From Phycicoccus sp. CSK15P-2 (GTDB lineage Bacteria; Actinomycetota; Actinomycetes; Actinomycetales; Dermatophilaceae), in assembly GCF_016888005.1 (NCBI RefSeq), contig NZ_JAFDVE010000009.1, forward strand, positions 186,001-250,000: 64,000 bases of DNA. Reading direction: 5' to 3'. The position numbers and the translations under genes were made by a program. Shown one piece after another: positions 26,591 through 37,327 of this stretch; the first letter of the stretch is position 1, and each line of letters starts with the position of its first letter. A model generated the notes under the pieces. The model was not told the DNA's origin. It saw only the letters and a list, made by a program, of their open reading frames with translations, and searched no databases.

Positions 26591-27099
26591 CGAGCACCGT
26601 CGACGACGTCGACACCGACACGACGCCCTGGTACCGGCGCGACCGGTTCCTCGACGTCGTGGGGCTCCTCGCGCGGCTCTTCCTCGGGGTCGTGCTCGTC
26701 GTCGCCGGAGCGGTCAAGGTCGGCCACCCGCTGACGTCGAAGCGCGCGGTGCAGGCGTACCAGGTGATGCCGGACGACCTCGCCGCCTGGATCGGGCTCG
26801 CCCTGCCGTTCCTCGAGATCGTCCTCGGCGTGCTCCTGGTCCTCGGGCTGTTCACCCGTCCCGTGGCGGCCCTCTCCACCCTGCTCATGGCGGTGTTCGT
26901 CGTGGGTATCGCGCAGGCCTGGGCCCGGGGGCTGACCATCGACTGCGGATGTTTCGGCGGTGGCGGCGAGATCGGCGCCGACGAGACGAAGTACCCTCAG
27001 GAGATCGCCCGCGATGCGAGCTTCGCCGCCGCGGGGGCGTGGCTGTGGTGGAGACCCCAGTCCCTCGCCGGCCTCGACCGCATCCTCTTCGGGCACTGA
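26587..27099 (+). CDS. MauE/DoxX-like membrane protein
   Basis: A 170-residue protein with four hydrophobic helices (VVGLLARLFLGVVLVVAGAV, WIGLALPFLEIVLGVLLVLG, VAALSTLLMAVFVVGIAQAW and a C-terminal one) and a CGCFGGGG motif after helix three (about residue 118). This fits the MauE branch of the DoxX superfamily, which is linked to disulfide or quinone redox chemistry at the membrane. It starts inside the trpA stop (GTGA) and is followed by a thioredoxin-fold protein, so a shared envelope thiol-oxidation role is a reasonable inference. Confidence 0.78.
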   Translation: MTSTVDDVDTDTTPWYRRDRFLDVVGLLARLFLGVVLVVAGAVKVGHPLTSKRAVQAYQVMPDDLAAWIGLALPFLEIVLGVLLVLGLFTRPVAALSTLLMAVFVVGIAQAWARGLTIDCGCFGGGGEIGADETKYPQEIARDASFAAAGAWLWWRPQSLAGLDRILFGH

Positions 27100-27133
27100 C
27101 CCGCCCACGTCCACGAAAGGCACCTGCACCACC

Positions 27134-27919
27134 ATGGCCAAGAACTCCACCAAGGCGAAGGGCAAGGCGGCGTCGAACGCGCGCCAGGCCAAGATCCAGG
27201 CCGCGCAGAGGTCGTCGGGTGCCGGTGCCAACAAGATCGTCGTGGCGACCGTCGTCGTGGTGGTCGCGATCATCGCGGTGGTCGGTGGCGTCATCTGGAT
27301 GGAGACGTCCAAGAAGAACCAGATCACCGGTGGCGGCAACGCCGTACCCCCGGGCGTGAGCGAGCTGGGAGCGGGCTACCCCGCGTTCTCCGACGCGACC
27401 GTGGTGGACGGCGCACCGACCGTCGACCTCTACGAGGACTTCCAGTGCCCCGCCTGCAAGGGCTTCGAGGACCAGCTCGGCCCGACGATCGAGGACCTCG
27501 CGTCCTCCGGCAGGATCGAGCTCGTCTACCACATCAAGAACTTCCTCGACGACAACCTCGGGAACACGTGGTCCACGAAGGCAGGGTCCGCGGCCTTCTG
27601 CGCGGCCGACGCGGGGAAGTTCCAGGAGTTCCACGATCAGGTGTACGCCAACCAGCCCACCGAGGGGGACGGCTTCACCGACGAGCAGCTCCGAGGCTTC
27701 GCGGAGACCTCCGGGATCACCGGTGACGCGCTGACGACGTGGCAGGAGTGCTACGACGCCGACAAGTACGCCGACTACGTCAACTCGGTCGAGGAGCAGA
27801 GCTTCCAGGACGAGGTGACCGGGACCCCCACGGTGATGATCGACGGGGAGATGACGGACCTCGCGTCGATCGGCACGCCCGAGCTGTTCACCCAGGCCGT
27901 CGAGAACGCCACGAAGTGA
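27134..27919 (+). CDS. Membrane-anchored DsbA-like thioredoxin-fold protein
   Basis: A 261-residue protein with a basic N-terminus, a single membrane anchor (about residues 34-56) and an extracytoplasmic thioredoxin-fold domain. The active site is CPAC (C105, C108) in YEDFQCPACKGFE, and the cis-proline loop reads TGTPTVMIDG. This is the DSBA-like family of actinobacterial thiol oxidoreductases, which probably form or shuffle disulfides in exported proteins. It follows the MauE-like gene, its likely redox partner in the membrane. The ATG at 27134 has only a weak upstream site (AAAGG). Confidence 0.88.
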   Translation: MAKNSTKAKGKAASNARQAKIQAAQRSSGAGANKIVVATVVVVVAIIAVVGGVIWMETSKKNQITGGGNAVPPGVSELGAGYPAFSDATVVDGAPTVDLYEDFQCPACKGFEDQLGPTIEDLASSGRIELVYHIKNFLDDNLGNTWSTKAGSAAFCAADAGKFQEFHDQVYANQPTEGDGFTDEQLRGFAETSGITGDALTTWQECYDADKYADYVNSVEEQSFQDEVTGTPTVMIDGEMTDLASIGTPELFTQAVENATK

Positions 27920-27959
27920 GCCGTCGACCCCGGCCGTGCCCGGGGCCACGGAGCCTCCT

Positions 27960-28826
27960 GTGACCACATCCCTCCCCAGCCCCACCGTCGGAGCCCTCGA
28001 GCTCGGCCCGCTGACGCTACGCGCGTACGCCCTCTGTATCCTCGCGGGCATCGTCCTCGCCGTCTGGCTCACCGGGCGTCGCCTCGCCACCCGCGGGGTC
28101 GACCCCGGCGTCTCCCTCGACGTCGCGGCGTACGCGGTCGTCGCAGGCATCCTCGGGGGCCGGATCTACCACGTCATCACCACCCCCGACCCCTACTTCG
28201 GCGAGGGCGGCAACCTCGTCGACGCCCTGAAGATCTGGAACGGAGGCCTCGGGATCTGGGGCGCGATCTCCCTCGGTGCGCTCGGCGCCTGGGTCGGGTG
28301 CCGTCGGGCCGGGGTGTCCTTCCTGACCTTCGCCGATGCCGGGGCGCCCGGCGTCGTCTTCGCCCAGGCGCTCGGCCGCTGGGGCAACTGGTTCAACAAC
28401 GAGCTCTACGGCGCGCCCACCGACGTCCCGTGGGGGCTGACCATCCACGAGTGGGACCAGGCGTCCGGACGCGCGGTCACCGACGCCTCGGGTGACCCCG
28501 TCGTGGTCGGGACGTTCCACCCGACCTTCCTGTACGAGTTCCTCTTCCTCGTCGTGCTCGGGGTGTTCCTCCTCGTCGTGGACCGGAGGCGTTCGCTCGC
28601 GCCGGGACAGCTCTTCGGCCTCTACGTCGCCGGCTATCCCGTCGGGAGGGTCATCGTCGAGAAGATGCGCACGGACGAGGCTGAGCTCGTGCTGGGTCAG
28701 CGGCTCAACGTCTGGACGAGCATCCTCGTGTTCTTCCTCGGCGTGTGGGTCTTCTGGTACACCGGACGGCGAGCCGCGCGTTCCGACGTCCGGCACCCGT
28801 CGCCCGAGTCCCAGGATGCGGGATAG
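27960..28826 (+). CDS. lgt: Prolipoprotein diacylglyceryl transferase
   Basis: A 288-residue integral membrane enzyme transferring diacylglycerol from phosphatidylglycerol to the lipobox cysteine of lipoproteins. It has the Lgt signature GRWGNWFNNELYG, the HPTFLYE motif and seven predicted helices. I prefer GTG 27960 because GGAG (27950-27953) lies 6 bases upstream; an in-frame GTG at 27936 would add eight residues. The C-terminal tail (RRAARSDVRHPSPES) is cytoplasmic and short. It ends the trp-to-envelope run. Confidence 0.94.
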   Translation: MTTSLPSPTVGALELGPLTLRAYALCILAGIVLAVWLTGRRLATRGVDPGVSLDVAAYAVVAGILGGRIYHVITTPDPYFGEGGNLVDALKIWNGGLGIWGAISLGALGAWVGCRRAGVSFLTFADAGAPGVVFAQALGRWGNWFNNELYGAPTDVPWGLTIHEWDQASGRAVTDASGDPVVVGTFHPTFLYEFLFLVVLGVFLLVVDRRRSLAPGQLFGLYVAGYPVGRVIVEKMRTDEAELVLGQRLNVWTSILVFFLGVWVFWYTGRRAARSDVRHPSPESQDAG

Positions 28827-28951
28827 GCCGGCTCGCATCGCAAGACGACGAAGCCACCGGATACCATGCCTCGACGTGGCCGCAGTCGTCCGCGCCTGAC
28901 CTTGCCGTGACCGGCCCCTGAGGCCGATGACCCCGAGGACGGTGATGCGAC

Positions 28952-31900
28952 GTGTCCGTCGCCAGCTTCTCCGCCCAGCCCGCCGATATCGGCCTCTACC
29001 GCCGTGCGCACGAGCACGACGCGTGTGGCGTCGCCATGGTGGCCACGATGCGGGGGACTGCCGGGCACGACATCGTCGTCCACGCACTCGACGCCCTGCG
29101 CAACCTCGACCACCGCGGTGCCACCGGAGCCGACCCGCTCGTCGGTGACGGCGCCGGCATCCTCACCCAGGTCCCGGACGCCTTCTTCCGGGCCGTGGTC
29201 GACGTCGAGCTCCCGCCCGCCGGGCAGTACGCGGCCGGCATGGCATACCTCCCGACCGACGAGGCCGACCGGGAGGAGGCACAGCGCAGGGTCGAGGAGA
29301 TCGCGGACGCCGAGGGCCTGACGGTGCTGGCCTGGCGGGACGTGCCGGTCACCCCGGACCTCGTGGGCGAGGCCGCCCGCGCCACCATGCCGTGCTTCCG
29401 CCAGGTCTTCGTCGGCAGCGACTCCGGGCTGTCCGGCATCGAGCTCGACCGCGTCGTCTTCGCCCTGCGCAAGCGGGCCGAGCGCGAGGCCGAGATCTAC
29501 TTCCCGTCCCTCTCGGCGCGCACCATCGTCTACAAGGGGATGCTCACCACAGGGCAGCTCGAGCCGTTCTTCCCCGACCTCTCCGACGAGCGGTACACCA
29601 CCGAGCTCGCGCTCGTCCACTCCCGGTTCTCCACGAACACCTTCCCGAGCTGGCCGCTGGCCCACCCGTACCGCCTCATCGCGCACAACGGCGAGATCAA
29701 CACGATGAAGGGCAACCGCAACTGGATGCACGCCCGCGAGAGCCAGCTCGCCTCCGACGTGCTGCCCGGCGACCTCTCCCGGCTCTCGCCGATCTGCACT
29801 CCGGACGCGTCCGACTCCGCCTCGTTCGACGAGGTCCTCGAGCTCATCCACCTCGGCGGACGTTCGCTGCCGCACGCGGTCCTCATGATGATCCCGGAGG
29901 CCTGGGAGAACCACGCCTCGATGGACCCGGCCCGCCGGGCCTTCTACGAGTTCCACTCGACCTTCATGGAGCCCTGGGACGGGCCCGCTGCCGTGTGCTT
30001 CACCGACGGCACCCTCGTCGGGGCGGTCCTCGACCGCAACGGGCTCCGGCCCGGACGCTACTGGGTCACCGACGACGGGCTCGTCGTCCTCGCCTCCGAG
30101 GCCGGTGTCCTCGACCTCGAACCCGAGAACGTGGTCCGCCGCGGCCGTCTCCAGCCGGGCCGGATGTTCCTCGTCGACACCGAGGCCGGCCGGATCATCA
30201 GCGACGAGGAGATCAAGTCGACCCTCGCCGGCGAGCACCCGTACGAGGAGTGGCTGCACGCCGGTCTCATCGGGCTGCCGGACCTGCCCGACCGCGAGCA
30301 CATCGTGCACACCGCCGCCTCGGTCGCGCGCCGCCAGCGCACCTTCGGGTACACCGAGGAGGAGCTCAAGATCATCCTCGCCCCGATGGCGCGCACCGGG
30401 GCCGAGGCGCTCGGTTCGATGGGCACCGACAGCCCGATCGCCGTGCTGTCCGACCGCCCCCGGCTCGTCTTCGACTACTTCACCCAGCTGTTCGCGCAGG
30501 TGACGAACCCGCCGCTGGACGCCATCCGCGAGGAGCTCGTCACCTCGCTGGCGAGCGCCGTCGGGCCCGAGGGCAACCTCCTCGACTCCAACCCCGCGCA
30601 CGCCCGCCAGGTGGTGCTGCCGTTCCCGGTCATCGACAACGACGAGCTCGCGAAGATCGTGCACATCAACGCCGACGGCGACCTCCCCGGGTTCGGCACG
30701 GTCGTCGTCCGCGGCACGTACGACGTCAGCGGTGGCGAGGACGCGCTGCGCGCGCGGCTCCACGAGATCTTCGCCGAGGTCTCGGCGGCGATCGAGGAGG
30801 GCGCCCGGTTCGTCGTCCTCTCCGACCGCGACTCCGACCGCGACACCGCGCCGATCCCGTCGCTGCTGCTCACCTCGGCCGTGCACCACCACCTCATCCG
30901 CGAGAAGACCCGTACCCAGGTCGGGCTCATCGTCGAGGCCGGAGACGTCCGCGAGGTCCACCACGTGGCGCTCCTCGTCGGCTACGGCGCGGCCGCCATC
31001 AACCCGTACCTCGCGATGGAGACCGTCGAGGACATGGTGCGTCGGGGCGACATCACCGACGTCACGGAGGAGGCGGCCGTCGCCAACCTCATCAAGGCGC
31101 TCGGGAAGGGCGTCCTCAAGGTGATGTCGAAGATGGGCATCTCCACCGTCGCCTCGTACCGGGGCGCGCAGGTGTTCGAGGCCATCGGGCTGTCCCAGGA
31201 GCTCGTCGACGAGTTCTTCACGGGGACCGTCACCCAGCTCGGCGGGGTCGGGCTCGGCGTGCTCGCGGCGGAGGCCGCTGCCCGGCACGGCATGGCCTAC
31301 CCGCCGGACGGCATCCGGCAGGCGCACCGCAAGCTGATGACCGGCGGGGAGTACCAGTGGCGCCGCGAGGGCGAGCCGCACCTGTTCGACCCCGAGACGG
31401 TCTTCCGGCTGCAGCACGCCACGCGCCAGCGCCGCTACGACGTCTTCAAGCAGTACACCCACCGGATCGACGAGCAGTCCGGCCGCCTCATGACGCTGCG
31501 CGGGCTGTTCGAGCTCGGTGGCGCGGAGCCGCGCGAGGCCGTGCCGATCGAGGAGGTCGAGCCGGTCTCCGAGATCGTCAAGCGGTTCTCCACCGGCGCC
31601 ATGAGCTATGGCTCGATCAGCCAGGAGGCCCACGAGACCCTCGCCGTCGCGATGAACCGCCTCAAGGCGCGCTCCAACACCGGCGAGGGCGGCGAGGACG
31701 TCGAGCGGCTGCTCGACCCCGAGCGGCGCTCGGCCATCAAGCAGGTCGCCTCCGGCCGGTTCGGCGTGACGTCGATGTACCTGACGCACAGCGACGACAT
31801 CCAGATCAAGATGGCCCAGGGTGCCAAGCCCGGCGAGGGCGGCCAGCTGCCCGGCCCGAAGGTGTACCCGTGGGTGGCCAAGACCCGGCACTCCACGCCG

Positions 31901-33493
31901 GGGGTCGGGCTCATCAGCCCGCCGCCGCACCACGACATCTACTCGATCGAGGACCTCGCCCAGCTGATCCACGACCTCAAGAACGCCAACCCCGAGGCGC
32001 GCATCCACGTCAAGCTCGTCTCCGAGATCGGCGTCGGGACGGTCGCGGCGGGTGTCAGCAAGGCGCATGCCGACGTCGTCCTCATCTCGGGCCACGACGG
32101 CGGGACCGGCGCCTCGCCGCTCACCTCGCTCAAGCACGCGGGCGGTCCCTGGGAGCTCGGCCTCGCCGAGACCCAGCAGACGCTCGTCCTCAACGGGCTG
32201 CGGGACCGGATCGTCGTCCAGGTCGACGGACAGATCAAGACCGGCCGGGACGTCGTCGTCGCCGCGCTGCTCGGGGCCGAGGAGTTCGGCTTCGCGACGG
32301 CGCCGCTCGTCGTCTCGGGCTGCATCCTCATGCGGGTGTGCCACCTCGACACCTGCCCCGTCGGGATCGCCACCCAGAACCCCGAGCTGCGGGCCCGCTT
32401 CTCCGGCGCCCCCGAGTTCGTCGAGACCTTCTTCGAGTACATCGCCGAGGAGGTCCGCGAGCACCTCGCGGCGCTGGGGTTCCGCTCGGTCGAGGAGGCC
32501 ATCGGCCAGATCCAGCACGTCGACGTCAGCAAGGCCGTGCAGCACTGGAAGGCCTCCGGGCTGGACCTCTCGCCGATCCTCACCCGGGTCGAGAGCCCGG
32601 ACGGCTCGGGAGTGCGGCACCGCGTCGCCCAGGACCACGGCCTCGAGAAGGCGCTCGACCACCAGCTCATCGCTGCGGCGCGCGACGCGATCGACCACGG
32701 TGAGCCGGTGCGCGCCCGCTTCGGCATCCGCAATGTCAACCGGACGGTCGGGACGATGCTCGGTCACGAGGTCACCAAGGCCAACCCCGAGGGGCTGCCG
32801 GACGGCACCGTCGACCTCACGCTCACCGGCTCGGCCGGGCAGAGCTTCGGGGCGTTCCTCCCGGCGGGCATCACGCTGCGGCTCGAGGGCGACGCCAACG
32901 ACTACGTCGGCAAGGGTCTCTCCGGCGGGCGGGTGGTCGTGCGGCCGGCGCCGGGCTCCGCCCTGGTCGCCGAGGAGAACGTCATCGCCGGCAACGTCAT
33001 CGCCTACGGCGCGACCTCCGGCGAGCTCTTCTTGCGTGGTCGCGTGGGCGAGCGCTTCTGCGTGCGCAACTCCGGTGCCACCGCGGTCGTCGAGGGCGTG
33101 GGCGACCACGGGCTCGAGTACATGACCGGTGGGACCGCGCTCGTCCTCGGCCCGACCGGACGCAACCTCGCCGCCGGGATGTCCGGTGGCGTCGGGTACG
33201 TCCTCTACCTCGACCCCGCGCGGGTCAACCCCGAGCTCGTCGACCTCATGCCGCTGCGGCCCGACGACGAGCTCGTCGTGCACGACCTCCTCGAGCGCCA
33301 CCAGCGGTGGACCGACTCCTCGGTCGCGGCCCGGCTCCTCGCCGACTGGGGCTCCGCCCGGTCGGCCTTCACCCTGGTCCTCCCACGCATCTACCAGCGC
33401 GTCCTCGACGTGCGGGCGGGTGCGGAGGTGGAGGGCCTCGACCCCGACGGCGCCCAGGTGTGGGAGCGGATCATGGAGGCGTCCCGTGGCTGA
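28952..33493 (+). CDS. gltB: Glutamate synthase large subunit
   Basis: A 1513-residue enzyme. The class II glutamine amidotransferase N-terminus follows a 24-residue propeptide; processing should expose C25 ([12 protein letters not shown]). The glutamate synthase/FMN barrel has [18 protein letters not shown] and [15 protein letters not shown]. The 3Fe-4S cysteines are in [19 protein letters not shown], and the C-terminal beta-helix (GXXGXXXG domain) is present. GTG 28952 is 125 bases after lgt with only a distant GAGGA. The GTG of gltD overlaps its stop by 8 bases, so the two subunits are coupled. Confidence 0.97.
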   Translation: MSVASFSAQPADIGLYRRAHEHDACGVAMVATMRGTAGHDIVVHALDALRNLDHRGATGADPLVGDGAGILTQVPDAFFRAVVDVELPPAGQYAAGMAYLPTDEADREEAQRRVEEIADAEGLTVLAWRDVPVTPDLVGEAARATMPCFRQVFVGSDSGLSGIELDRVVFALRKRAEREAEIYFPSLSARTIVYKGMLTTGQLEPFFPDLSDERYTTELALVHSRFSTNTFPSWPLAHPYRLIAHNGEINTMKGNRNWMHARESQLASDVLPGDLSRLSPICTPDASDSASFDEVLELIHLGGRSLPHAVLMMIPEAWENHASMDPARRAFYEFHSTFMEPWDGPAAVCFTDGTLVGAVLDRNGLRPGRYWVTDDGLVVLASEAGVLDLEPENVVRRGRLQPGRMFLVDTEAGRIISDEEIKSTLAGEHPYEEWLHAGLIGLPDLPDREHIVHTAASVARRQRTFGYTEEELKIILAPMARTGAEALGSMGTDSPIAVLSDRPRLVFDYFTQLFAQVTNPPLDAIREELVTSLASAVGPEGNLLDSNPAHARQVVLPFPVIDNDELAKIVHINADGDLPGFGTVVVRGTYDVSGGEDALRARLHEIFAEVSAAIEEGARFVVLSDRDSDRDTAPIPSLLLTSAVHHHLIREKTRTQVGLIVEAGDVREVHHVALLVGYGAAAINPYLAMETVEDMVRRGDITDVTEEAAVANLIKALGKGVLKVMSKMGISTVASYRGAQVFEAIGLSQELVDEFFTGTVTQLGGVGLGVLAAEAAARHGMAYPPDGIRQAHRKLMTGGEYQWRREGEPHLFDPETVFRLQHATRQRRYDVFKQYTHRIDEQSGRLMTLRGLFELGGAEPREAVPIEEVEPVSEIVKRFSTGAMSYGSISQEAHETLAVAMNRLKARSNTGEGGEDVERLLDPERRSAIKQVASGRFGVTSMYLTHSDDIQIKMAQGAKPGEGGQLPGPKVYPWVAKTRHSTPGVGLISPPPHHDIYSIEDLAQLIHDLKNANPEARIHVKLVSEIGVGTVAAGVSKAHADVVLISGHDGGTGASPLTSLKHAGGPWELGLAETQQTLVLNGLRDRIVVQVDGQIKTGRDVVVAALLGAEEFGFATAPLVVSGCILMRVCHLDTCPVGIATQNPELRARFSGAPEFVETFFEYIAEEVREHLAALGFRSVEEAIGQIQHVDVSKAVQHWKASGLDLSPILTRVESPDGSGVRHRVAQDHGLEKALDHQLIAAARDAIDHGEPVRARFGIRNVNRTVGTMLGHEVTKANPEGLPDGTVDLTLTGSAGQSFGAFLPAGITLRLEGDANDYVGKGLSGGRVVVRPAPGSALVAEENVIAGNVIAYGATSGELFLRGRVGERFCVRNSGATAVVEGVGDHGLEYMTGGTALVLGPTGRNLAAGMSGGVGYVLYLDPARVNPELVDLMPLRPDDELVVHDLLERHQRWTDSSVAARLLADWGSARSAFTLVLPRIYQRVLDVRAGAEVEGLDPDGAQVWERIMEASRG

Positions 33494-34946
33494 CCCCCGA
33501 GGCTTTCTCACGACGCGTGAGCGGGAGCTGCCCCGTCGCCGGCCCGTCCCGGTCCGGATCCGGGACTGGAAGGAGGTCTACGAGGAGCAGTCGGTCCCCG
33601 AGCTCCAGCGTCAGGCCGGCCGCTGCATGGACTGCGGCATCCCCTTCTGCCACAGCGGCTGCCCACTTGGGAACCTCATCCCCGAGTGGAACGACCTCGC
33701 GCGACGGGGCGAGTGGCGCGAGGCCATCGAGCGGCTGCACGCGACGAACAACTTCCCGGAGTTCACCGGGCGGCTCTGCCCGGCGCCGTGCGAGTCGGCG
33801 TGCGTGCTCGGCATCAACCAGCCCCCGGTGACGATCAAGCAGGTCGAGGTCACGACCATCGACCGTGCCTTCGAGAACGGGATCGTGTTGCCGCAGGCGC
33901 CCGAGCGCCTCTCCGGGAAGACCGTCGCCGTCGTCGGCTCCGGCCCGGCCGGGCTCGCCGCGGCGCAGCAGCTGACCCGCGCCGGCCACACCGTGGCGGT
34001 CTACGAACGGGCCGACCAGCCGGGCGGGCTGCTGCGGTACGGCATCCCCGAGTTCAAGATGGAGAAGGCGGTCCTCGACCGCCGCATCGCCCAGATGAAG
34101 TCCGAGGGCACCCGGTTCCGCACCGGCGTCTCGGTCGGCCACGACATCACCGGCTCGGACCTCAAGAAGCGCTTCGACGCCGTCGTCGTCGCCGTCGGGT
34201 CCACCGTCCCGCGGGACCTGCCGGTCCCGGGCCGCGAGCTCGACGGCGTCATGCAGGCGATGGACTTCCTCCCGCCGGCCAACCGGGTCGCGCTCGGCCA
34301 GGAGGTCGAGGGCCAGGTCACGGCCGAGGGCAAGGACGTCGTCGTCATCGGCGGTGGCGACACCGGCGCGGACTGCATCGGTACGGCGCACCGCCAGGGC
34401 GCACGGTCGGTCACGAGCCTGGAGATCATGCCTCAGCCGCCGGCCGACCGCAGCGACGCCAACCCGTGGCCGACGTACCCGATGCTGTTCCGGGTCGCCT
34501 CGGCGCACGAGGAGGGTGGCGACCGCGTCTACGCCACGTCGACCAGCGAGGTCGTCGGGGACGAGGACGGCACGGTCCGCGCGCTGCGCCTGTACGAGGT
34601 GCAGCGCGGTGAGAACGGCTTCGAGAAGGTCGAGGGCACCGAGCGGGAGATCCCGGCCCAGCTGGTCCTCCTGGCGATGGGCTTCCTCGGGCCGGAGCCG
34701 GAGGGACTGCTCGAGCAGCTCGGCGTCGAGAAGGACGAGCGGACCAACGTCGCACGGGATGGGCACTTCATGTCCTCGGTCCCGGGCGTGTTCGTCGCCG
34801 GTGACGCCGGGCGTGGCCAGTCGCTCATCGTGTGGGCCATCGCGGAGGGCCGGTCGGTGGCGCACGAGGTCGACTCGTGGCTCATGCACAAGCCCTCCAG
34901 GCTGCCCCGTCCGGTCAACCCGACGGACCGTCCGCTGACCGCCTGA
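33486..34946 (+). CDS. gltD: Glutamate synthase small subunit
   Basis: A 486-residue NADPH-dependent flavoprotein that feeds electrons to GltB. The N-terminal Fe-S region has [20 protein letters not shown] and [12 protein letters not shown]. It is followed by the FAD Rossmann motif [17 protein letters not shown] and the NADPH motif [15 protein letters not shown]. The C-terminus closes with [18 protein letters not shown]. It starts GTG 33486, before the gltB stop, which implies translational coupling. Together they assimilate ammonia via the GS-GOGAT route. Confidence 0.96.
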   Translation: MADPRGFLTTRERELPRRRPVPVRIRDWKEVYEEQSVPELQRQAGRCMDCGIPFCHSGCPLGNLIPEWNDLARRGEWREAIERLHATNNFPEFTGRLCPAPCESACVLGINQPPVTIKQVEVTTIDRAFENGIVLPQAPERLSGKTVAVVGSGPAGLAAAQQLTRAGHTVAVYERADQPGGLLRYGIPEFKMEKAVLDRRIAQMKSEGTRFRTGVSVGHDITGSDLKKRFDAVVVAVGSTVPRDLPVPGRELDGVMQAMDFLPPANRVALGQEVEGQVTAEGKDVVVIGGGDTGADCIGTAHRQGARSVTSLEIMPQPPADRSDANPWPTYPMLFRVASAHEEGGDRVYATSTSEVVGDEDGTVRALRLYEVQRGENGFEKVEGTEREIPAQLVLLAMGFLGPEPEGLLEQLGVEKDERTNVARDGHFMSSVPGVFVAGDAGRGQSLIVWAIAEGRSVAHEVDSWLMHKPSRLPRPVNPTDRPLTA

Positions 34947-34962
34947 GGGGCGCCGGCCGACC

Positions 34963-34978
34963 TGTGACCCGGGTCACG
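34963..34978 (+). promoter_or_regulatory. CRP/GlxR-like operator upstream of pyk
   Basis: TGTGACCCGGGTCACG matches TGTGA-N6-TCACA at nine of ten positions. Its core GTGACCCGGGTCAC is a 14-bp perfect palindrome. The centre (34970.5) is about 40 bases before the ATG at 35011, and the transcript probably begins there. This is the class II activator position for CRP-family regulators. Confidence 0.55.
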
Positions 34979-34997
34979 GTGAGCGCGCTCCCACCGA

Positions 34998-35003
34998 TAG
35001 GGT
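34998..35003 (+). promoter_or_regulatory. -10 element (TAGGGT) of pyk
   Basis: TAGGGT is followed by 7 bases and then the ATG at 35011. There is no Shine-Dalgarno sequence, so a leaderless transcript is likely. Confidence 0.55.
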
Positions 35004-35010
35004 TCGAGCC

Positions 35011-36474
35011 ATGCGTCGCGCCAAGATCGTCTGCACCCTGGGCCCTGCCACGTCGTCCGCGGAGAACCTCCGCGAGCTCGTCCGGGCCGGGATGGACGTC
35101 GCCCGTCTCAACCTGAGCCACGGGTCGCACGCCGACCACGCGCAGGTCTACTCGGACGTCCGGGCGGCGGGTGACCTCGTGGGGCGCGCGGTAGGTGTCC
35201 TCGCGGACCTCCAGGGCCCGAAGATCCGCACAGGGCGCTTCGCCGACGGGCCGATCACGCTCGAGAAGGGCGCCACCTTCACGATCACGACGCGGGACGT
35301 GCCGGGCGACCAGGACGAGGTGGGGACGACGTACGACGGCCTGCCGGGTGACGTCAAGCCCGGCGACCGCATCCTCATCGACGACGGGAAGCTCTGCCTC
35401 ATCGCCACCGAGGTCAGTGAGACCGACGTCGTGTGCCAGGTCCTCGAGGGCGGGCCGCTGAGCAACAACAAGGGCATCAACCTGCCGGGCGTCGCGGTCT
35501 CCGTGCCGGCACTGTCCGAGAAGGACGAGGAGGACCTGCGGTGGGCGCTGCGCACGCAGGTCGACATGATCGCGTTGAGCTTCGTCCGGGAGGCCGACGA
35601 CATCCGCCGGGTCCACGAGATCATGGACGAGGAGGGGCTGCGGCTGCCGGTCATCGCGAAGATCGAGAAGCCCCAGGCGGTCGACAACCTGGACGAGATC
35701 ATCCGGGCCTTCGACGGCGTCATGGTGGCCCGCGGTGACCTCGGCGTCGAGATGCCGCTCGAGCAGGTGCCGCTCGTCCAGAAGCGCGCCTGCGAGATCG
35801 CCCGCCGTCGGGCCAAGCCGGTCATCGTCGCCACCCAGGTGCTCGAGTCGATGATCGCGAACAGCCGGCCGACCCGGGCCGAGGCCTCCGACGCGGCCAA
35901 CGCGGTCCTCGACGGCGCCGATGCGCTCATGCTGTCGGGGGAGACCAGCGTCGGGAAGCACGCGTTCGCCGCGGTCCGCACGATGGCCTCGATCATCGAG
36001 AACACCGAGACCCACGGCCTGCACCGGATCCGTGCGCTCGGCACCCGCCCCAACTCCAAGGGGGGCGCGGTCACGGCCGCGGCCGCCGAGATCGGCGAGC
36101 TGCTCGGGGTGAAGTTCCTCATCACCTTCACCGAGAGCGGTGGCAGCCCGAAGCGGCTGGCGCGCGTGCGGCCCCGGATCCCGATGCTCGCGTTCACCCC
36201 GAACCAGTCCACCCGCAGCCAGCTGGCCCTCACGTGGGGTGTCGAGACCTTCCTCGTCCCGCAGGTGCGGCACACCGACGAGATGGCGATGCAGGTCGAC
36301 GAGCTCCTGCTGTCGATCGGCCGGGTGAAGGAGGGCGACAGTGTCGTCATCGTCGCCGGCTCTCCGCCCGGGATCCCGGGCTCGACGAACGCGCTGCGGG
36401 TCCACAGGATCGGGGACGCGAAGAACCGCGTGGCACCGGCGTACATGGACGTCGCCGCACACGGACACGGCTGA
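35011..36474 (+). CDS. pyk: Pyruvate kinase
   Basis: A 487-residue glycolytic enzyme converting PEP and ADP to pyruvate and ATP. It opens [20 protein letters not shown] and carries [16 protein letters not shown], the active-site segment [18 protein letters not shown] and [17 protein letters not shown]. The C-terminal domain binds effectors in homologues. ATG 35011 follows a leaderless -10 and a CRP-like palindrome. The gene is monocistronic by its own promoter and ends 39 bases before the tRNA gene. Confidence 0.97.
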   Translation: MRRAKIVCTLGPATSSAENLRELVRAGMDVARLNLSHGSHADHAQVYSDVRAAGDLVGRAVGVLADLQGPKIRTGRFADGPITLEKGATFTITTRDVPGDQDEVGTTYDGLPGDVKPGDRILIDDGKLCLIATEVSETDVVCQVLEGGPLSNNKGINLPGVAVSVPALSEKDEEDLRWALRTQVDMIALSFVREADDIRRVHEIMDEEGLRLPVIAKIEKPQAVDNLDEIIRAFDGVMVARGDLGVEMPLEQVPLVQKRACEIARRRAKPVIVATQVLESMIANSRPTRAEASDAANAVLDGADALMLSGETSVGKHAFAAVRTMASIIENTETHGLHRIRALGTRPNSKGGAVTAAAAEIGELLGVKFLITFTESGGSPKRLARVRPRIPMLAFTPNQSTRSQLALTWGVETFLVPQVRHTDEMAMQVDELLLSIGRVKEGDSVVIVAGSPPGIPGSTNALRVHRIGDAKNRVAPAYMDVAAHGHG

Positions 36475-36495
36475 GAGACGGCAGGAACGCGTCGC

Positions 36496-36501
36496 TATGC
36501 T
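36496..36501 (+). promoter_or_regulatory. -10 element (TATGCT) of the tRNA-Leu / response-regulator unit
   Basis: TATGCT predicts initiation near 36508, six bases before the tRNA. I see no other -10 between it and the regulator gene. Confidence 0.45.
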
Positions 36502-36513
36502 GACAGCTCCCAG

Positions 36514-36596
36514 GCCGGGGTGGTGGAACGGCAGACACGGAGCACTCAAAATGCTCTGCCCGCGAGGGCGTGCGGGTTCGAGTCCCGCTCCCGGCA
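36514..36596 (+). tRNA. tRNA-Leu (anticodon CAA)
   Basis: A class II tRNA. The acceptor GCCGGGG pairs with TCCCGGC (36589-36595) with one G-U pair and discriminator A. The anticodon stem GAGCA/TGCTC encloses the loop CTCAAAA (anticodon CAA, reading UUG). The long variable arm GCCCGCGAGGGC and the T-arm GCGGG-TTCGAGT-CCCGC are intact. CCA is not encoded (36597-36599 read CAT). The 3' end abuts the next gene's ATG, leaving one base. Confidence 0.95.
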
Positions 36597-36597
36597 C

Positions 36598-37200
36598 ATG
36601 AGTGAGAGCGCACCCACCACCGCCGCCCGCAAACGGGTCCTCGTCGCCGAGGACGAGGCGATCATCCGCCTCGACCTCGCGGAGATGCTCCGAGAGGCGG
36701 GCTACGACGTCGTCGGCCAGGCCGGCGACGGCGAGCAGGCCGTCGAGATGGCCCGGTCACTGACCCCGGACATCATCATCATGGACGTCAAGATGCCGGT
36801 CATGGACGGCCTGACCGCGGCCGAGACGATCGGTGACGAGCGCATCTGCCCCGTCGTCATGCTCACCGCCTTCAGCCAGACCGAGCTCGTCGAGCGGGCC
36901 CGTGACGCGGGCGTCATGGCCTACGTCGTCAAGCCGTTCACCGCGAGCGACGTCACGCCGGCCCTCGACATCGCGCTCTCGAGGTGGTCCGAGCTCAAGG
37001 CGCTCGAGGACGAGGTCGCCGACCTCGGCGAGCGCCTCGAGACCCGCAAGGCCGTCGACCGCGCCAAGGGTGTGCTCATGAGCAAGCTGAAGATCAGCGA
37101 GGCCGACGCCTTCCGGTGGATCCAGAAGACCGCGATGGACCGCCGGATGGGCATGCGCGAGGTCGCCGACGCGGTCATCGCCGGCATGGACAAGGCCTGA
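36598..37200 (+). CDS. pdtaR: REC-ANTAR response regulator (PdtaR-like antiterminator)
   Basis: A 200-residue protein with a receiver domain ([18 protein letters not shown], phospho-acceptor D63 in [13 protein letters not shown], conserved Lys in YVVKPF), a coiled linker and a C-terminal ANTAR RNA-binding domain ([20 protein letters not shown]). ANTAR proteins bind dual hexaloop hairpins near terminators in nascent RNA. This one resembles the mycobacterial regulator PdtaR (Rv1626). The ATG is one base after the tRNA-Leu 3' end, with no Shine-Dalgarno sequence or -10 element just upstream. The partner histidine kinase is not in the window. Confidence 0.92.
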   Translation: MSESAPTTAARKRVLVAEDEAIIRLDLAEMLREAGYDVVGQAGDGEQAVEMARSLTPDIIIMDVKMPVMDGLTAAETIGDERICPVVMLTAFSQTELVERARDAGVMAYVVKPFTASDVTPALDIALSRWSELKALEDEVADLGERLETRKAVDRAKGVLMSKLKISEADAFRWIQKTAMDRRMGMREVADAVIAGMDKA

Positions 37201-37270
37201 CCCGACCGGCGTTCGTCGCGGGCGGAAATGGTGGTGCCAACCCCCCTTCCGCGGCCGACGGCCCTGGGCA

Positions 37271-37276
37271 TAGTGT
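37271..37276 (+). promoter_or_regulatory. -10 element (TAGTGT) of the GNAT gene
   Basis: TAGTGT predicts initiation near 37283. The leader of about 45 bases includes AGAGGAG (37316-37322) five bases before GTG 37328. This is one of the few genes here with both a leader and a clear ribosome-binding site. Confidence 0.45.
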
Positions 37277-37327
37277 CCGGGGCGTCGGCACCTGGAGCAG
37301 TCGGGTGCGTGGAGCAGAGGAGCCGAA

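Noticed and set aside
28697-33511. A 1604-codon open frame antisense to gltB
   Set aside because: Composition is the D/V/G/R-rich pattern made by reading the complement of a high-GC gene. It lies wholly over gltB, which has every family motif. No independent domain is visible.
37220-37251. Terminator after the ANTAR regulator (GCGGAA ... TTCCGC)
   Set aside because: Only 6 bp with a 20-base loop; too weak to report as a terminator.
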